DNA of 64,000 bases from Marinobacter sp. F3R08 (GCF_018860425.1 NZ_JAHKPI010000002.1:1-64000), one strand, 5' to 3'. Shown: positions 16,767 through 25,004, numbered from the stretch's first letter. Program-made: numbers and translations. Notes: generated by a model from the sequence alone, not told the origin.

Positions 16767-17435
16767 ATGAAAGAAGCATCGATCGCAGTGATCAATACCA
16801 TTCCAAACTATCCCATTCCACTGACAGACCGTTGGGGCGACTATACCTCTCGCTCAACTCTCCTCCAGCACTGGAACATCATCGAAGGCTCAGACGCCTA
16901 CGAAGCCTACGAACATCTTCGCGGTCGTTACAACAGCGGGGAGATGGACAGCCAAGGCGACCCAATGCACCTATCCATTGGCGATCCAAGAGCATTCCAG
17001 CACGAAGAAGCGACGTTTGTCGCTTTTCATGAGGGGCGGATCGGCATACACGCTGAAGTAGAGCTCGATGTTGAGTTCAACGATCTGGACGACTCCTCAG
17101 AATTCGAGGATGAAATTACCCGAGCCGAGTTCGATGAGCTGGTGTCCTACTACACCGACAAACTGCAAACCTTGGTTGAAGCCTACCCCGAAACCCAGTT
17201 TTTCATTGCTCACGGTGAGGATGTGACCTACAAGGGCCGCGTGACGATAAATGCCTTCACGCCTCTGCTAAATGGCCGGTTGCCCAACGGAACCATGCTC
17301 GCCCCCCAGGATGTGACGTTTATGGTCTCACCCTATTTCCGAAAAGGCCCCGATGCGGGTGAGATCAACATTACTCAATGCCCCAATCTGGCGGGCCTCA
17401 CTGAGAAACTCATCGATATTGCTCTGGAACGATAA
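16767..17435 (+). CDS. Hypothetical protein, 222 residues
   Basis: The ATG at 16767 follows AGGTGAG. The protein is soluble and acidic. A central segment (FNDLDDSSEFEDEITRAEFD) is very acidic, and another (TLVEAYPETQFFIAHGEDVT) looks like part of an alpha/beta fold. The C-terminus ends in helices. It is followed 10 bases later by a 58-residue gene with a strong ribosome-binding site, forming a two-gene unit. No family is recognised. Confidence 0.65.
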   Translation: MKEASIAVINTIPNYPIPLTDRWGDYTSRSTLLQHWNIIEGSDAYEAYEHLRGRYNSGEMDSQGDPMHLSIGDPRAFQHEEATFVAFHEGRIGIHAEVELDVEFNDLDDSSEFEDEITRAEFDELVSYYTDKLQTLVEAYPETQFFIAHGEDVTYKGRVTINAFTPLLNGRLPNGTMLAPQDVTFMVSPYFRKGPDAGEINITQCPNLAGLTEKLIDIALER

Positions 17436-17445
17436 GGAGAACGCC

Positions 17446-17622
17446 ATGGAAGAGATTGAGCTGCTAAAGGCGGTAGGAAAGCTCCGAGACGCCGGGTACG
17501 CGATCGCCCTCTATAGCGAGGAAGAGCTGCAGGGCGTCGACCCTCGCGCAATCGAGACTGCAATACACCGGGAAGGAAATGAGGCGATTGACGACCTTCG
17601 CCACTTGCACGCAGACACATGA
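17446..17622 (+). CDS. Small hypothetical protein, 58 residues
   Basis: The ATG at 17446 is preceded by AAGGAG at ideal spacing and lies 10 bases after the stop of the 16767 gene. The peptide is helical and amphipathic (IELLKAVGKLRDAGYAIALY), with an acidic second half. The arrangement suggests a small partner of the upstream protein. No family is recognised. Confidence 0.6.
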   Translation: MEEIELLKAVGKLRDAGYAIALYSEEELQGVDPRAIETAIHREGNEAIDDLRHLHADT

Positions 17623-17693
17623 ACGCACAGCTTAGCCAGATGGGCCGCTCACACTGGTGAGCGCCCTACACACCTCACACTGTTTGCCATCAT

Positions 17694-18011
17694 TCACCCC
17701 CAGAACCTGCATTGATTGCCCGGTACATTTCGGAACATGAGCTCCAGCATTCGTACATCGCTGTGTGTGGTTCTGCTTGCCCAATCAATTCCCATAGCTC
17801 GGCTAAATACCTGGTTCGCTTCAAAGCTATTTACCAATACAGAAGCATTCTCGAAATCGCCCTCCCGCAATCTATCGATCAGCTGAGACTCAACTGTTTT
17901 GCGATCGTTTTCTTGCTGGGCGAGGAACTGCTCTGCAATACGTTTCCCGTCATCAGTGCAGCGTAGAGCAAAGCCCTCCCCCCGACAGCCCGCCAGACGC
18001 CTCCCGTCCAA
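17694..18011 (-). CDS. Possible hypothetical protein on the minus strand
   Basis: An open frame of 105 codons, with only a TTG as first start. From about residue 18 the sequence is well mixed and helical (CTDDGKRIAEQFLAQQEND, RLREGDFENASVLVNSFEAN), which reads like protein. The opposite strand of the same stretch is less convincing. There is no clear ribosome-binding site, so it may be a decayed gene or one whose true start I have missed. Confidence 0.4.
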   Translation of the reverse strand: MDGRRLAGCRGEGFALRCTDDGKRIAEQFLAQQENDRKTVESQLIDRLREGDFENASVLVNSFEANQVFSRAMGIDWASRTTHSDVRMLELMFRNVPGNQCRFWG

Positions 18012-18205
18012 CCTCTGAAACTTAGCCCGTTTTTTCTATTTGTTGTCTTAATAGTAGGGATTCACAAAACCGAGTAGATCTGCAACCAAATTCCAGAACG
18101 CCCTTCGTTTGAATTCCCCTTTTTATAAATAGAGATGTGCTAGCGCGATCCAAGAAATTTTTCGGGCTGGCATAACAAAATTCACAAAACATAAGAGGTA
18201 AAAAT

Positions 18206-18406
18206 ATGAACGACGACAAATTTATCGAAACACTACCTTCAACTCTGAGAGCGATTGCAAATGGCATGAAGATGGTCAGCTGGATTCTGGCCCTTTTTGA
18301 CATAGGATGCGGTGCTTCAAGCACGATCTACGCCTGTGCCCTGACGCTGCATATCACCGCAGCAGTATTTGAAAGGGCGAATGCCCGTAAAGAGTCTAAC
18401 CGATGA
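18206..18406 (+). CDS. Small membrane protein, 66 residues
   Basis: The ATG at 18206 follows AAGAGG. The peptide has a short polar N-terminus (MNDDKFIETLPSTLRAIANG) and then a hydrophobic stretch (MVSWILALFDIGC through YACALTLHITAAVF) that could cross the membrane once or twice, ending in a charged tail. No family is recognised. It lies upstream of a long non-coding stretch with two terminators. Confidence 0.55.
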   Translation: MNDDKFIETLPSTLRAIANGMKMVSWILALFDIGCGASSTIYACALTLHITAAVFERANARKESNR

Positions 18407-18573
18407 TCTGGCTGAGGGAGGGCTCCCCTTCAGGAAATGATCTGACAGCATTGCATTCTAAGTGTTGGCGTGACAGACCGGTTCGCTTCGGTGCGGACGC
18501 AAAACCTGTATCATTGTTGCCGTGCAAGGATTCCCCTTGCAGGTTGGTTTGTATTCTTGGAACAGCTCCCAAA

Positions 18574-18600
18574 ACCCGAGTCCCCTGGCTCGGGTCTTTT
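18574..18600 (+). terminator. Rho-independent terminator
   Basis: ACCCGAG (18574-18580) pairs with CTCGGGT (18589-18595), followed by CTTTT. It ends a possible short transcript starting after 18406. Another small hairpin, TGCAAGG/CCTTGCA, lies just upstream around 18521-18542. Confidence 0.7.
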
Positions 18601-18609
18601 AAGTGCTAC

Positions 18610-18625
18610 TTTTCGCATGCGAAAA
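18610..18625. promoter_or_regulatory. Isolated copy of the TTTCGCATGCGAAA palindrome (possible ParB site)
   Basis: TTTTCGCATGCGAAAA is a perfect 16-base palindrome with the same 14-base core as the four-copy array at 39394-39611 and the copy in front of parA at 43540. It lies between two terminators in a gene-free stretch (18407-18901). Confidence 0.6.
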
Positions 18626-18776
18626 ATCAGCTCACCTCCCACGACGATTTTCATGGAACCCGAATTGTTTGGGGTTGTGTTTTGAAAAGTCGTGTCATTG
18701 TACAAATGACTCTGCAACGGAAGGGGGCCTTCTCCCTCCCTGTTTCCCTTCTTCGGCAGATCACATTGCGCTCTTC

Positions 18777-18804
18777 GCCCCACCTCATTGTGGGGCTTTT
18801 TTTT
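18777..18804 (+). terminator. Strong Rho-independent terminator
   Basis: GCCCCAC (18777-18783) and GTGGGGC (18790-18796) form a 7-bp GC-rich stem with a six-base loop, followed by eight T residues. It insulates the methyltransferase operon starting at 18902. Confidence 0.85.
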
Positions 18805-18901
18805 GGGTGGGCTTTTCGTTAATTACCGCCGCAAAGACAAACGTTGCATTTTTCAAACCCGTGTAATGCTGGAAGCACATAAACAGACACGGGAGATACC
18901 C

Positions 18902-20617
18902 ATGCAGCCGATGAGCGCAAATCAAATGGTCCGCAACCTGAAAAACCAAGACCAAGACTTCGAGTGGTATCCAACGACCGATGCGATGATCGAGTGCGTC
19001 AAAACGGATATCCGCGCCAAGTTGAAGCTGTTTCGCGACGATCCGGTCAACACTATTTCAGTGCTGGACTGTGGAGCGGGCGACGGGCGCGTACTTCAGG
19101 CGCTAACCAACGGTGACCGCTTTGCGATAGAGAAGAGCCAATTGCTCGTTGAGGCTCAAGATGCCTCCGTTATCACCGTCGGTACAGATCTGATGCAGCA
19201 GGCTCTCATTGATAAGCGTGTAGATGTCATTTTCAGCAACCCTCCCTATTCTGAATTCTCAGCCTGGACCCGCAAAATCGTTAGCGAGGCAAACGCCAAA
19301 CTTGTGTACCTGGTGATTCCCGATCGGTGGGTCAAGGATGCTGGATTCGCTGAGATCCTCAAATCTCGCAAAGCTAACGCAAAGGTAATTGGCTCGTTCG
19401 ATTTCGGAAGCCCAGACGCTGAACGCCGGGCGCGTGCACGGGTAAACATTCTCTCTATTCAACTGGCCCATGAAGGGTCCATGTATCACAATTCCAGATC
19501 GCATGGCCTAAAAACAGACCCCTTTGACCAGTGGTTCAATGACAACTTCGCACCGAACGCAAATAGGACCTCCTTTGACAACCTGAATCCTGCTGATGCC
19601 ATCAAAAACCAGGTCAAAGAGCGTGTGAAGCATGGGCAAGAGCTGGTGACCTCAAATGGCCTCGTTCAGGCGTTAGAGCAGTTCTACCATGAAGACCTGG
19701 AGCAGCTCCTTGGCGATTATCAGCGGATCTGTGCTCTGGATTCGGTCATGCTCTATGAGATGGGCGTAAACACTGAGTCACTGGCCAAAGCCCTGAAGCT
19801 CAAGATCACCGGACTGAAGGACGCTTACTGGCAAGAGCTGTTTTCGCATCTGGGAACCGTGACCAGTCGACTGACCCGGAACACTCGTAAAACAATGCTC
19901 GACAAGTTGAACGACTCTACTCATATCGACTTTTCAGCGGCCAATGCACATGCCTTGCTGTCCTGGGTGATCAAAAACTGCAATAACTACTTCGATGCTC
20001 AGCTCATCGCACTGGTAAAGCAAATGACTCACCAAGCGAATGTCATCAAGTACAAATCAAATGAAAGGGTGTTTTCTGCCGAAGACTGGCGCTACGGGCG
20101 CAAGCCTGAGATCGAACGCTACGGTCTTGATTACCGTATTGTGCTGGAGCTCTACCAAGCGATTTGTGTTTCTGAGTTTTCATTCGAGCACACAAAGAGC
20201 GGGCTGGGGGATTATGCGGCGAGCCTGCTCGATGATATCGCCACTGTAGCGAACAATATTGGTTTTGATACAACCGGGCAAAAGAAGGCCCATGATTTTG
20301 AGTGGACTACCGGCAAAAAGGTGAACTTCATGTTCCTGGACCATCGAACAGGACAAGAAGCGGTATTGTTTGAAGCCAAGGCATTCAAAAAAGGCACCGT
20401 ACACCTGAAAATGAACCAAAGATTCGCCTGCAAGCTCAATACCGAGTTTGGCCGCCTGATGGGCTGGCTGCGCAACGCTGAGCACGCAAACAAGGAAATG
20501 GATATTCCGTTAGACGTAGCCAATGAAGCCTTTGGCTCAAATCTGCAGCTGACAGCCAAGCATGTCGCATTGCTCGCCGGCCCGGAGACCAACGAGGAGC
20601 TTCGGGAGGCGGCATGA
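18902..20617 (+). CDS. N6-type DNA methyltransferase with C-terminal DUF4942-like domain
   Basis: A 571-residue protein. SAM-binding motif I is VLDCGAGDGRVLQAL (residues 53-67), and the catalytic motif is SNPPYSEF (NPPY at 113-116), the signature of adenine-N6 (or cytosine-N4) methyltransferases. From about residue 330 the sequence (HIDFSAANAHALLSWVIKN..., WRYGRKPEIERYGLDYRIVL) resembles DUF4942, a domain found in plasmid and phage methyltransferases. The ATG at 18902 follows GGGAGA. No restriction gene is adjacent. It heads an operon with the release-factor-like gene (4-base overlap), a 37-codon gene and a bPH2 membrane gene. Confidence 0.78.
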   Translation: MQPMSANQMVRNLKNQDQDFEWYPTTDAMIECVKTDIRAKLKLFRDDPVNTISVLDCGAGDGRVLQALTNGDRFAIEKSQLLVEAQDASVITVGTDLMQQALIDKRVDVIFSNPPYSEFSAWTRKIVSEANAKLVYLVIPDRWVKDAGFAEILKSRKANAKVIGSFDFGSPDAERRARARVNILSIQLAHEGSMYHNSRSHGLKTDPFDQWFNDNFAPNANRTSFDNLNPADAIKNQVKERVKHGQELVTSNGLVQALEQFYHEDLEQLLGDYQRICALDSVMLYEMGVNTESLAKALKLKITGLKDAYWQELFSHLGTVTSRLTRNTRKTMLDKLNDSTHIDFSAANAHALLSWVIKNCNNYFDAQLIALVKQMTHQANVIKYKSNERVFSAEDWRYGRKPEIERYGLDYRIVLELYQAICVSEFSFEHTKSGLGDYAASLLDDIATVANNIGFDTTGQKKAHDFEWTTGKKVNFMFLDHRTGQEAVLFEAKAFKKGTVHLKMNQRFACKLNTEFGRLMGWLRNAEHANKEMDIPLDVANEAFGSNLQLTAKHVALLAGPETNEELREAA

Positions 20618-20937
20618 GCAAAGTTACAGGCAATATGCAGATACAAACTCCCGAAGGCGTGGCGGTCACTACGACGCCCGCCACTGGCACGAACGACGAC
20701 ATTGATAGCTTGCGCTATGAAGTCTCAGCACGAACCCTGCAGATCGATATGATCAGACCCAACAAGGAGAACGAAAGCCTGGGACCAAAAACCGGGGTTC
20801 GCATACGCCATATACCCACCGGATTGATTGTCGAGCAGACAAAGGATCGGGCCCAATTCCGAAATCGTGATAGGGCCTTAACGATCCTTCGGGAACGACT
20901 GGCGCAGCTGCAGCAAACCGAGGCAGGAGAAAGATAA
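20614..20937 (+). CDS. Release-factor (RF-1 domain)-like protein lacking the GGQ motif
   Basis: A 107-residue protein overlapping the methyltransferase stop by ATGA. Residues 61-97 (VRIRHIPTGLIVEQ, then RAQFRNRDRALTILRERL) match the second half of the RF-1 catalytic domain, as in bacterial RF1/RF2 (IRITHLPTGIVVEC...RSQHKNKAKAL). The segment before it (LQIDMIRPNKENESLGPKTG) aligns with the region that should carry GGQ, but GGQ is absent. It therefore cannot release peptides in the usual way. It may be a ribosome-binding regulator, antagonist or domain remnant. Families of short RF-1-like proteins exist on mobile elements, but their roles are unclear. Confidence 0.75.
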   Translation: MSKVTGNMQIQTPEGVAVTTTPATGTNDDIDSLRYEVSARTLQIDMIRPNKENESLGPKTGVRIRHIPTGLIVEQTKDRAQFRNRDRALTILRERLAQLQQTEAGER

Positions 20938-21050
20938 TGTTGTTCTGGATCTGGGCTGGTATCTTCGCATTGGGCGATTTGACAGAAGAGCCCGCACCGC
21001 AAGGCCAACGAGACTGGTTAAGACCAGATGATTGTATGACACAAAGCTGA
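20937..21050 (+). CDS. Small ORF, 37 residues, coupled to the RF-1-like gene
   Basis: The ATG shares a base with the preceding stop (TAATG), a classical translational-coupling junction. The peptide begins MLFWIWAGIFALGDLTEEP and ends DDCMTQS. Its hydrophobic N-terminus could sit in the membrane. It ends four bases before the next gene. Confidence 0.5.
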   Translation: MLFWIWAGIFALGDLTEEPAPQGQRDWLRPDDCMTQS

Positions 21051-21054
21051 CTAT

Positions 21055-21546
21055 ATGACCTTTAACCGAGCAGCGTTCACAACCAACACAGCCATTGGTT
21101 GGCTTTTGAAAGCCAGCCTTCTGGTGCTTGGAGTCGCCCTTCTGGCCCCGCCCGAAAGCCTAGTCCGGGTTGGTTTTGCGTGGATGAAACAAAACCCTGC
21201 AGGCGCATCCGCTCTTCTAACGACCGTTGTCCTGGCAACCCTTCTAGCAGCCTATTACCGGTCGAAAACTCTCCGAGTGAATATTAGCGACCTGGTGATT
21301 GATTTTGAGGTCGGCACCCTTGTTCGCAAGCGTCAGCGGATCAAGCTGGCAGATATCCGGAACATTAAATCCCATGCCAATCTCATTGAACAGAAGCTGA
21401 GTGCCGCAACGCTGAAGCTTGAGACCGTCGGAACTGGTGGTGTTGATATGACGCTCCCTCAACTGAACGCTGAGGATGCTGAGGAACTACGGCAACGGCT
21501 TTCGCCCCGTGGAAACGACGACGAAGATCTGATCCAAGCTGCATGA
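21055..21546 (+). CDS. Membrane protein with one bPH2-like domain
   Basis: A 163-residue protein with two membrane segments (about 15-33 LKASLLVLGVALLAPPE and 50-68 ALLTTVVLATLLAAYY), followed by a single bacterial PH-like domain of the DUF304/bPH2 type. IKLADIRNIKSHANLIEQKL and AATLKLETVGTGGVDMTLPQ match the recurring repeat of that family. A larger protein with several such units is encoded at 25288-26748. It closes the methyltransferase operon and is convergent with rep1. Function of plasmid bPH2 proteins is unknown. Confidence 0.65.
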   Translation: MTFNRAAFTTNTAIGWLLKASLLVLGVALLAPPESLVRVGFAWMKQNPAGASALLTTVVLATLLAAYYRSKTLRVNISDLVIDFEVGTLVRKRQRIKLADIRNIKSHANLIEQKLSAATLKLETVGTGGVDMTLPQLNAEDAEELRQRLSPRGNDDEDLIQAA

Positions 21547-21553
21547 GCTCGCG

Positions 21554-22777
21554 CTACGTTCTCCGGAACTTCTTGTCCAACTGGTACTGATGGAAGTCAT
21601 TGTAGCAGTCAAACGGTTCGCCTCGTTCCCGCTCTGCTTCCACAAGAAGTTTAAACTCGTTCAAATCTCCACAGCTCTTAAACAAAGGGTGGCTGTGAGC
21701 AATGTCGGGCTTGGGGTTGCCAGTCTGTGAGCCTTTAGGAGCCACTGGTGCTGGAGTGACATCCTTTATCGTTCTTGTAGCACTGCTGAAATTCAGTTCA
21801 GGCTCAACATAATCGGCCGCCAAAGCATCCATCAAATATGCGGGTGGGTTCTTTATTGAACCGTCCTTGTGCTTCTTTTTTACATACGACAAGTTTCGGG
21901 CAATACGATCTTCATCATAGTCTGTGAAGATCTTGCGAATGGTATCTTGCGAGACACCCAGCCCCAGAAGCTCAGGATAAAGGGGGTGGTTCGGAACATG
22001 CTCAAGCGTTGATCGGGTCTCCCAAGTAAATTGTATCGCTACAGCCTTTCGCTGGAAGCGTATCACCTTGAAATCAACCTGTTTGAACTCGGTGAAATCC
22101 TGGACTTGTTTGATCGCTGGCGTCAACACGCGCTGCTTAACATTATTAAACCGGGTATAGCTGCCAGTACGATTGTCATAACCCATGAGTTTCGGAAAGT
22201 TTTCCCAGGCCGGGTGACTCTTTGTCATCTCAGGATCGAGACTGAACGTTCGTGATTTGAGTCCCTCATACTGTTTCAGCAGCTCAAACAGACGAATCGC
22301 ATAGTTGCTGGTCATCCTGAGAATGGCCCCCAGCTCATACAGTGTGTACTTGCCGACTAGACCGATCAGAAAAGGTTTCAGATCTTCACTAAAACGAATG
22401 CCAAAGTGGCCCTTCTTACACCAAGCTTTGGTGACCCACTGATATAGCTCAAATTCGCCGGTCTCATCGTTACGGATCTCAACCTGCCGTTTCATTAGAT
22501 CTTTGGCAATACGGTTCAAATCCGTGTAAGAGCTTGTTTCAGAGGCCCCAATAAGCCGAACAAGGTCTGGTACCGCAAACACCTGCTCAAATAGCTGGGT
22601 CTGATCCTTGCGAATCTGAGCCATCGCGACCAGAACTAGCTTGTGGGCTTTCCCAGTCAGTTCGTACTGCGCTTCTACCAAAGCGTTTGCTTTGACAACC
22701 TTTAGGTTAGGCGTTTCCTCATCAATAAGGGAAAGCTGTCGCTGGTCGTCCATGTCAAGAGCTACCTCACCGGTCAT
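21554..22777 (-). CDS. rep: Replication initiation protein, Rep_3 superfamily (replicon 1)
   Basis: A 407-residue initiator. The Rep_3 core shows KANALVEAQYELTGKAHKLV, TDLNRIAKDLMKRQVEIR and YELGAILRMTSNYAIRLFEL, with two winged-helix units, the typical pattern of iteron-binding RepA/RepB/RepE proteins. The ATG at 22777 follows AAAGAG. A TTG at 22858 would add 27 residues. A C-terminal extension of some 130 residues (from DYDEDRIARNLSYVKKKHKD onward) goes beyond the common Rep_3 length. It faces away from a long iteron array (22918-25004), which is its likely binding region and origin. Confidence 0.85.
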   Translation of the reverse strand: MTGEVALDMDDQRQLSLIDEETPNLKVVKANALVEAQYELTGKAHKLVLVAMAQIRKDQTQLFEQVFAVPDLVRLIGASETSSYTDLNRIAKDLMKRQVEIRNDETGEFELYQWVTKAWCKKGHFGIRFSEDLKPFLIGLVGKYTLYELGAILRMTSNYAIRLFELLKQYEGLKSRTFSLDPEMTKSHPAWENFPKLMGYDNRTGSYTRFNNVKQRVLTPAIKQVQDFTEFKQVDFKVIRFQRKAVAIQFTWETRSTLEHVPNHPLYPELLGLGVSQDTIRKIFTDYDEDRIARNLSYVKKKHKDGSIKNPPAYLMDALAADYVEPELNFSSATRTIKDVTPAPVAPKGSQTGNPKPDIAHSHPLFKSCGDLNEFKLLVEAERERGEPFDCYNDFHQYQLDKKFRRT

Positions 22778-22917
22778 AATCTCTTTAAGCCTCAATCGGT
22801 CTTTGGTCAGGAATCTCGGTTTAGTAAGCCTGGATCTCACGGAAAGTGAGGTGGCCAATCACTGACCGCTATCGATACCATGCGGTCAACAAACGATCAA
22901 CGCTTGGGTACCAAATA

Positions 22918-23780
22918 CTACTTTATTAATCGCGGAAACTACTTTATTGATTCTTCATGCTACATTTTTGATTATTTTGCCGCCTGATCGCTGAGAATGG
23001 GTTCGGGCATGAAGCAGATCTAATGGCGTGAGGCCCATCGCCAGTCTCAAATGGCATTAAGTGCTACATTTTTAATCATGAAGCGCTTGAAAACATCGGA
23101 AATGTAGCACGAGTACCAATCTCCCCTCAGACGGTAGAGGAAAATCCCGTATAGGCCCCCTGATTCCGGGCGTTTCAAGCGCGCTGGAATCCCTCAATAA
23201 GGAATGCTCTCTTCATAAGCATCAAAAATGTAGCATTTGAGGATCTGGAGCCGGCCTCATCACTGGAGCACCAATCGTATTCACCCAGGGCAATGCTACA
23301 TTTTGAATTAATGCTACCGAGAACCATTAGAAATGTAGCACCAAGCTCGATGAGGTTACGCCGGGGTAGGTTTATAAGTAGCCAAAACGGAGCAACAGGG
23401 GATCTGAGGCGGGGCTTATGCTACATTTTGAATTACTCGCTCCCCGCAAAGCATCAAAAATGTAGCATCAAGAATTCGAGAGCAGGTAACCAGCAACCTC
23501 ATATCGAGTAGCAGACTGTTCTAGCGCTACATTTCGAATTATACACTCTCCAATCCATTGGAAATGTAGCACCAGGAGCACAGAGGATGTATTACTCACC
23601 GTGATTCGTGCCGAAGACTGGGGCTGACTGCTACATTTTTGATTAAATGTTTCCACTCAATCATTGGAAATGTAGCATTAACGACGCTCCACTAGCTGAC
23701 ACGCAGGCACTCGCAGGGGCAGCATCGCTCAATGCTACATTTTTGATGAATTCCGAACGCACGGGAATTTAAAATGTAGC
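22918..23780. repeat. Replicon 1 iteron array, part I, with 105-bp-period inverted pairs
   Basis: About 15 copies of a GCTACATTTTTGATTA-type iteron. Degenerate forms next to rep lie at 22918, 22939 and 22959, and loose ones at 23062, 23095 (inverted) and 23221 (inverted). Then five inverted pairs follow: 23295/23339, 23420/23466, 23525/23570, 23630/23676 and 23734/23780 (start of the direct copy / end of the inverted copy). Each pair spans 45-47 bases and the direct copies are 125, 105, 105 and 104 bases apart. This is the probable origin for the Rep at 21554. No gene is supported here. Confidence 0.85.
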
Positions 23781-23814
23781 ATCTAGCCCTTACATTCCAT
23801 TGCCGATGTCCCAC

Positions 23815-24177
23815 TTACTCAATGAACTTCTCGATCACACTATCTGCCCCAATCAGCGGGATAATACGAACCAGAACCTGATCCATCACACCGTTCTCAG
23901 CTTTGGTGATGAAGTCCGCCTTTCGGTCTTTCCAGGACAGCGTTTGAATGAGACTCGAAGCGACAACCGAAGGTTTCTCCAGATTGTCCACGGCAACCTC
24001 AGTCGCGGTACCGCGAACGCTTGTGCTGATCGGGCAACAGATCAGCAACCCGGTCTGTTTGTTGTACTGCTTGGAAGACAGCACAAGTGTCGGTCGGTAT
24101 TTACCGATTTCCTTACCCTTGGTGGGCTCGAAGTCCAGCCAGATAATGTCGTTGCGGTCAGGGACGTACTGAGCCAT
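23815..24177 (-). CDS. mazF: MazF/PemK-type endoribonuclease toxin
   Basis: A 120-residue protein of the MazF/PemK family. The N-terminus AQYVPDRNDIIWLDFEPTKG, then KYRPTLVLSSKQYN, ICCPISTS and the late TLSWKDRK block match the canonical toxin, with the conserved PTKG(x)E and P-V-L strands. MazF cleaves mRNA at short sequences when not bound by its antitoxin, enforcing plasmid retention. It overlaps the antitoxin stop by one base. The pair lies inside the iteron array of replicon 1, between its two halves. Confidence 0.9.
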   Translation of the reverse strand: MAQYVPDRNDIIWLDFEPTKGKEIGKYRPTLVLSSKQYNKQTGLLICCPISTSVRGTATEVAVDNLEKPSVVASSLIQTLSWKDRKADFITKAENGVMDQVLVRIIPLIGADSVIEKFIE

Positions 24178-24437
24178 TAAGCCCCCATTTCAGAAGCTGA
24201 AGGGTCCGCAAGCTCATCCGCATGAGCCCCATGGGCATCTAAGCCTTTCAGCAAGTCGGCTTCGGAGAAGGGAAGGTTCACCCTACGCGGAGCCTTCTGG
24301 ACAGCCTCAATCACAATCTTTCCGGCCTTTACGTCAATGCTGATCGGGCTGGAAACATCCAGTTTGGCTTGTGCCAGGATCTTGCTGGAAAGACGCACAG
24401 CAGCGCTATTTCCCCAGCGTTTGATTTCGCTTTGCAT
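24177..24437 (-). CDS. mazE: MazE-type antitoxin (AbrB fold)
   Basis: An 86-residue protein with the AbrB-like N-terminus of MazE: MQSEIKRWGNSAAVRLSSKI, followed by the strand-rich VSSPISIDVKAGKIVIEAV. The acidic tail (SEADLLKGLDAHGAHADEL) is the part that wraps the toxin in this family. The gene precedes mazF with a one-base overlap, the standard order for autoregulated toxin-antitoxin operons. The promoter region around 24440-24530 has no strong palindrome that I can define. Confidence 0.9.
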   Translation of the reverse strand: MQSEIKRWGNSAAVRLSSKILAQAKLDVSSPISIDVKAGKIVIEAVQKAPRRVNLPFSEADLLKGLDAHGAHADELADPSASEMGA

Positions 24438-24560
24438 GGCAACCTCGCGTTGATGCTTGTAGCTACGTATGTGTCTACCTTAATTTCGACAGCATTATGT
24501 GTCAACATCTGTATCTACATGCCTGTAGGTTTTACACCGCTCCAAGTTGCGATCAAGCCT

Positions 24561-25004
24561 GGAGGCCATCATTGTCGGCCTGATGCTACATTTTTGATGG
24601 AAAGAGAAGGCAAGCTCGCGGGTTAATCCTAATGAGAAAAGGCCAATGCTACATTTTCAATTAGGGTGAGATGGTGTACCAGCGCCTGTGGGGCTTTGAT
24701 ATCGTCCACAAACTTCATCTGGACTGAGGCCATCATTGTCAGCCTGGTGCTACATTTTCAATGAAATGGGGAGCCAAGCTCGCGGATTAAGCCTAATGAG
24801 AAGAGGCTCATGCTACATTTTCAATTAGAATTGCCTCCCAACTCATTAAAAACGTAGTCAGAACCATTAAAAATGTAGCATGGGAAATTTCAAAAGCAGC
24901 ACGAACTCTGTTTCTGAGCACAAAGAATCAATTTGGTAGTTTAAAGTGCTGAAAAATATGGCCCAGAAGATTAAGAATGTAGTGCGAACCATCAATAAGG
25001 TAGC
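24561..25004. repeat. Replicon 1 iteron array, part II, with a 105-bp duplicated segment
   Basis: Direct iterons lie at 24585, 24648, 24749 and 24812. Inverted, more degenerate ones lie at 24845, 24866, 24970 and 24991. The segment 24561-24666 is repeated almost exactly at 24725-24830 (shared words GGCCATCATTGTC, CAAGCTCGCGG, CTAATGAGAA), so the block was duplicated in tandem 164 bases apart. An AT-rich stretch of about 200 bases follows (24880-25080), suitable for strand opening. No gene is supported between 24438 and 25287. Confidence 0.8.

Noticed and set aside
18403-18866. Open frames between the small membrane gene and the methyltransferase
   Set aside because: They cross two good terminators and have poor composition with no start site.
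23293-23656. Short frames running through the iteron array
   Set aside because: They consist of the translated repeats and have no start signal.
22959-24879. Regularly spaced repeats that might be a CRISPR array
   Set aside because: The repeats are short, present in both orientations, vary at several positions and lie beside a Rep gene. Spacers are unequal and no cas gene is present.
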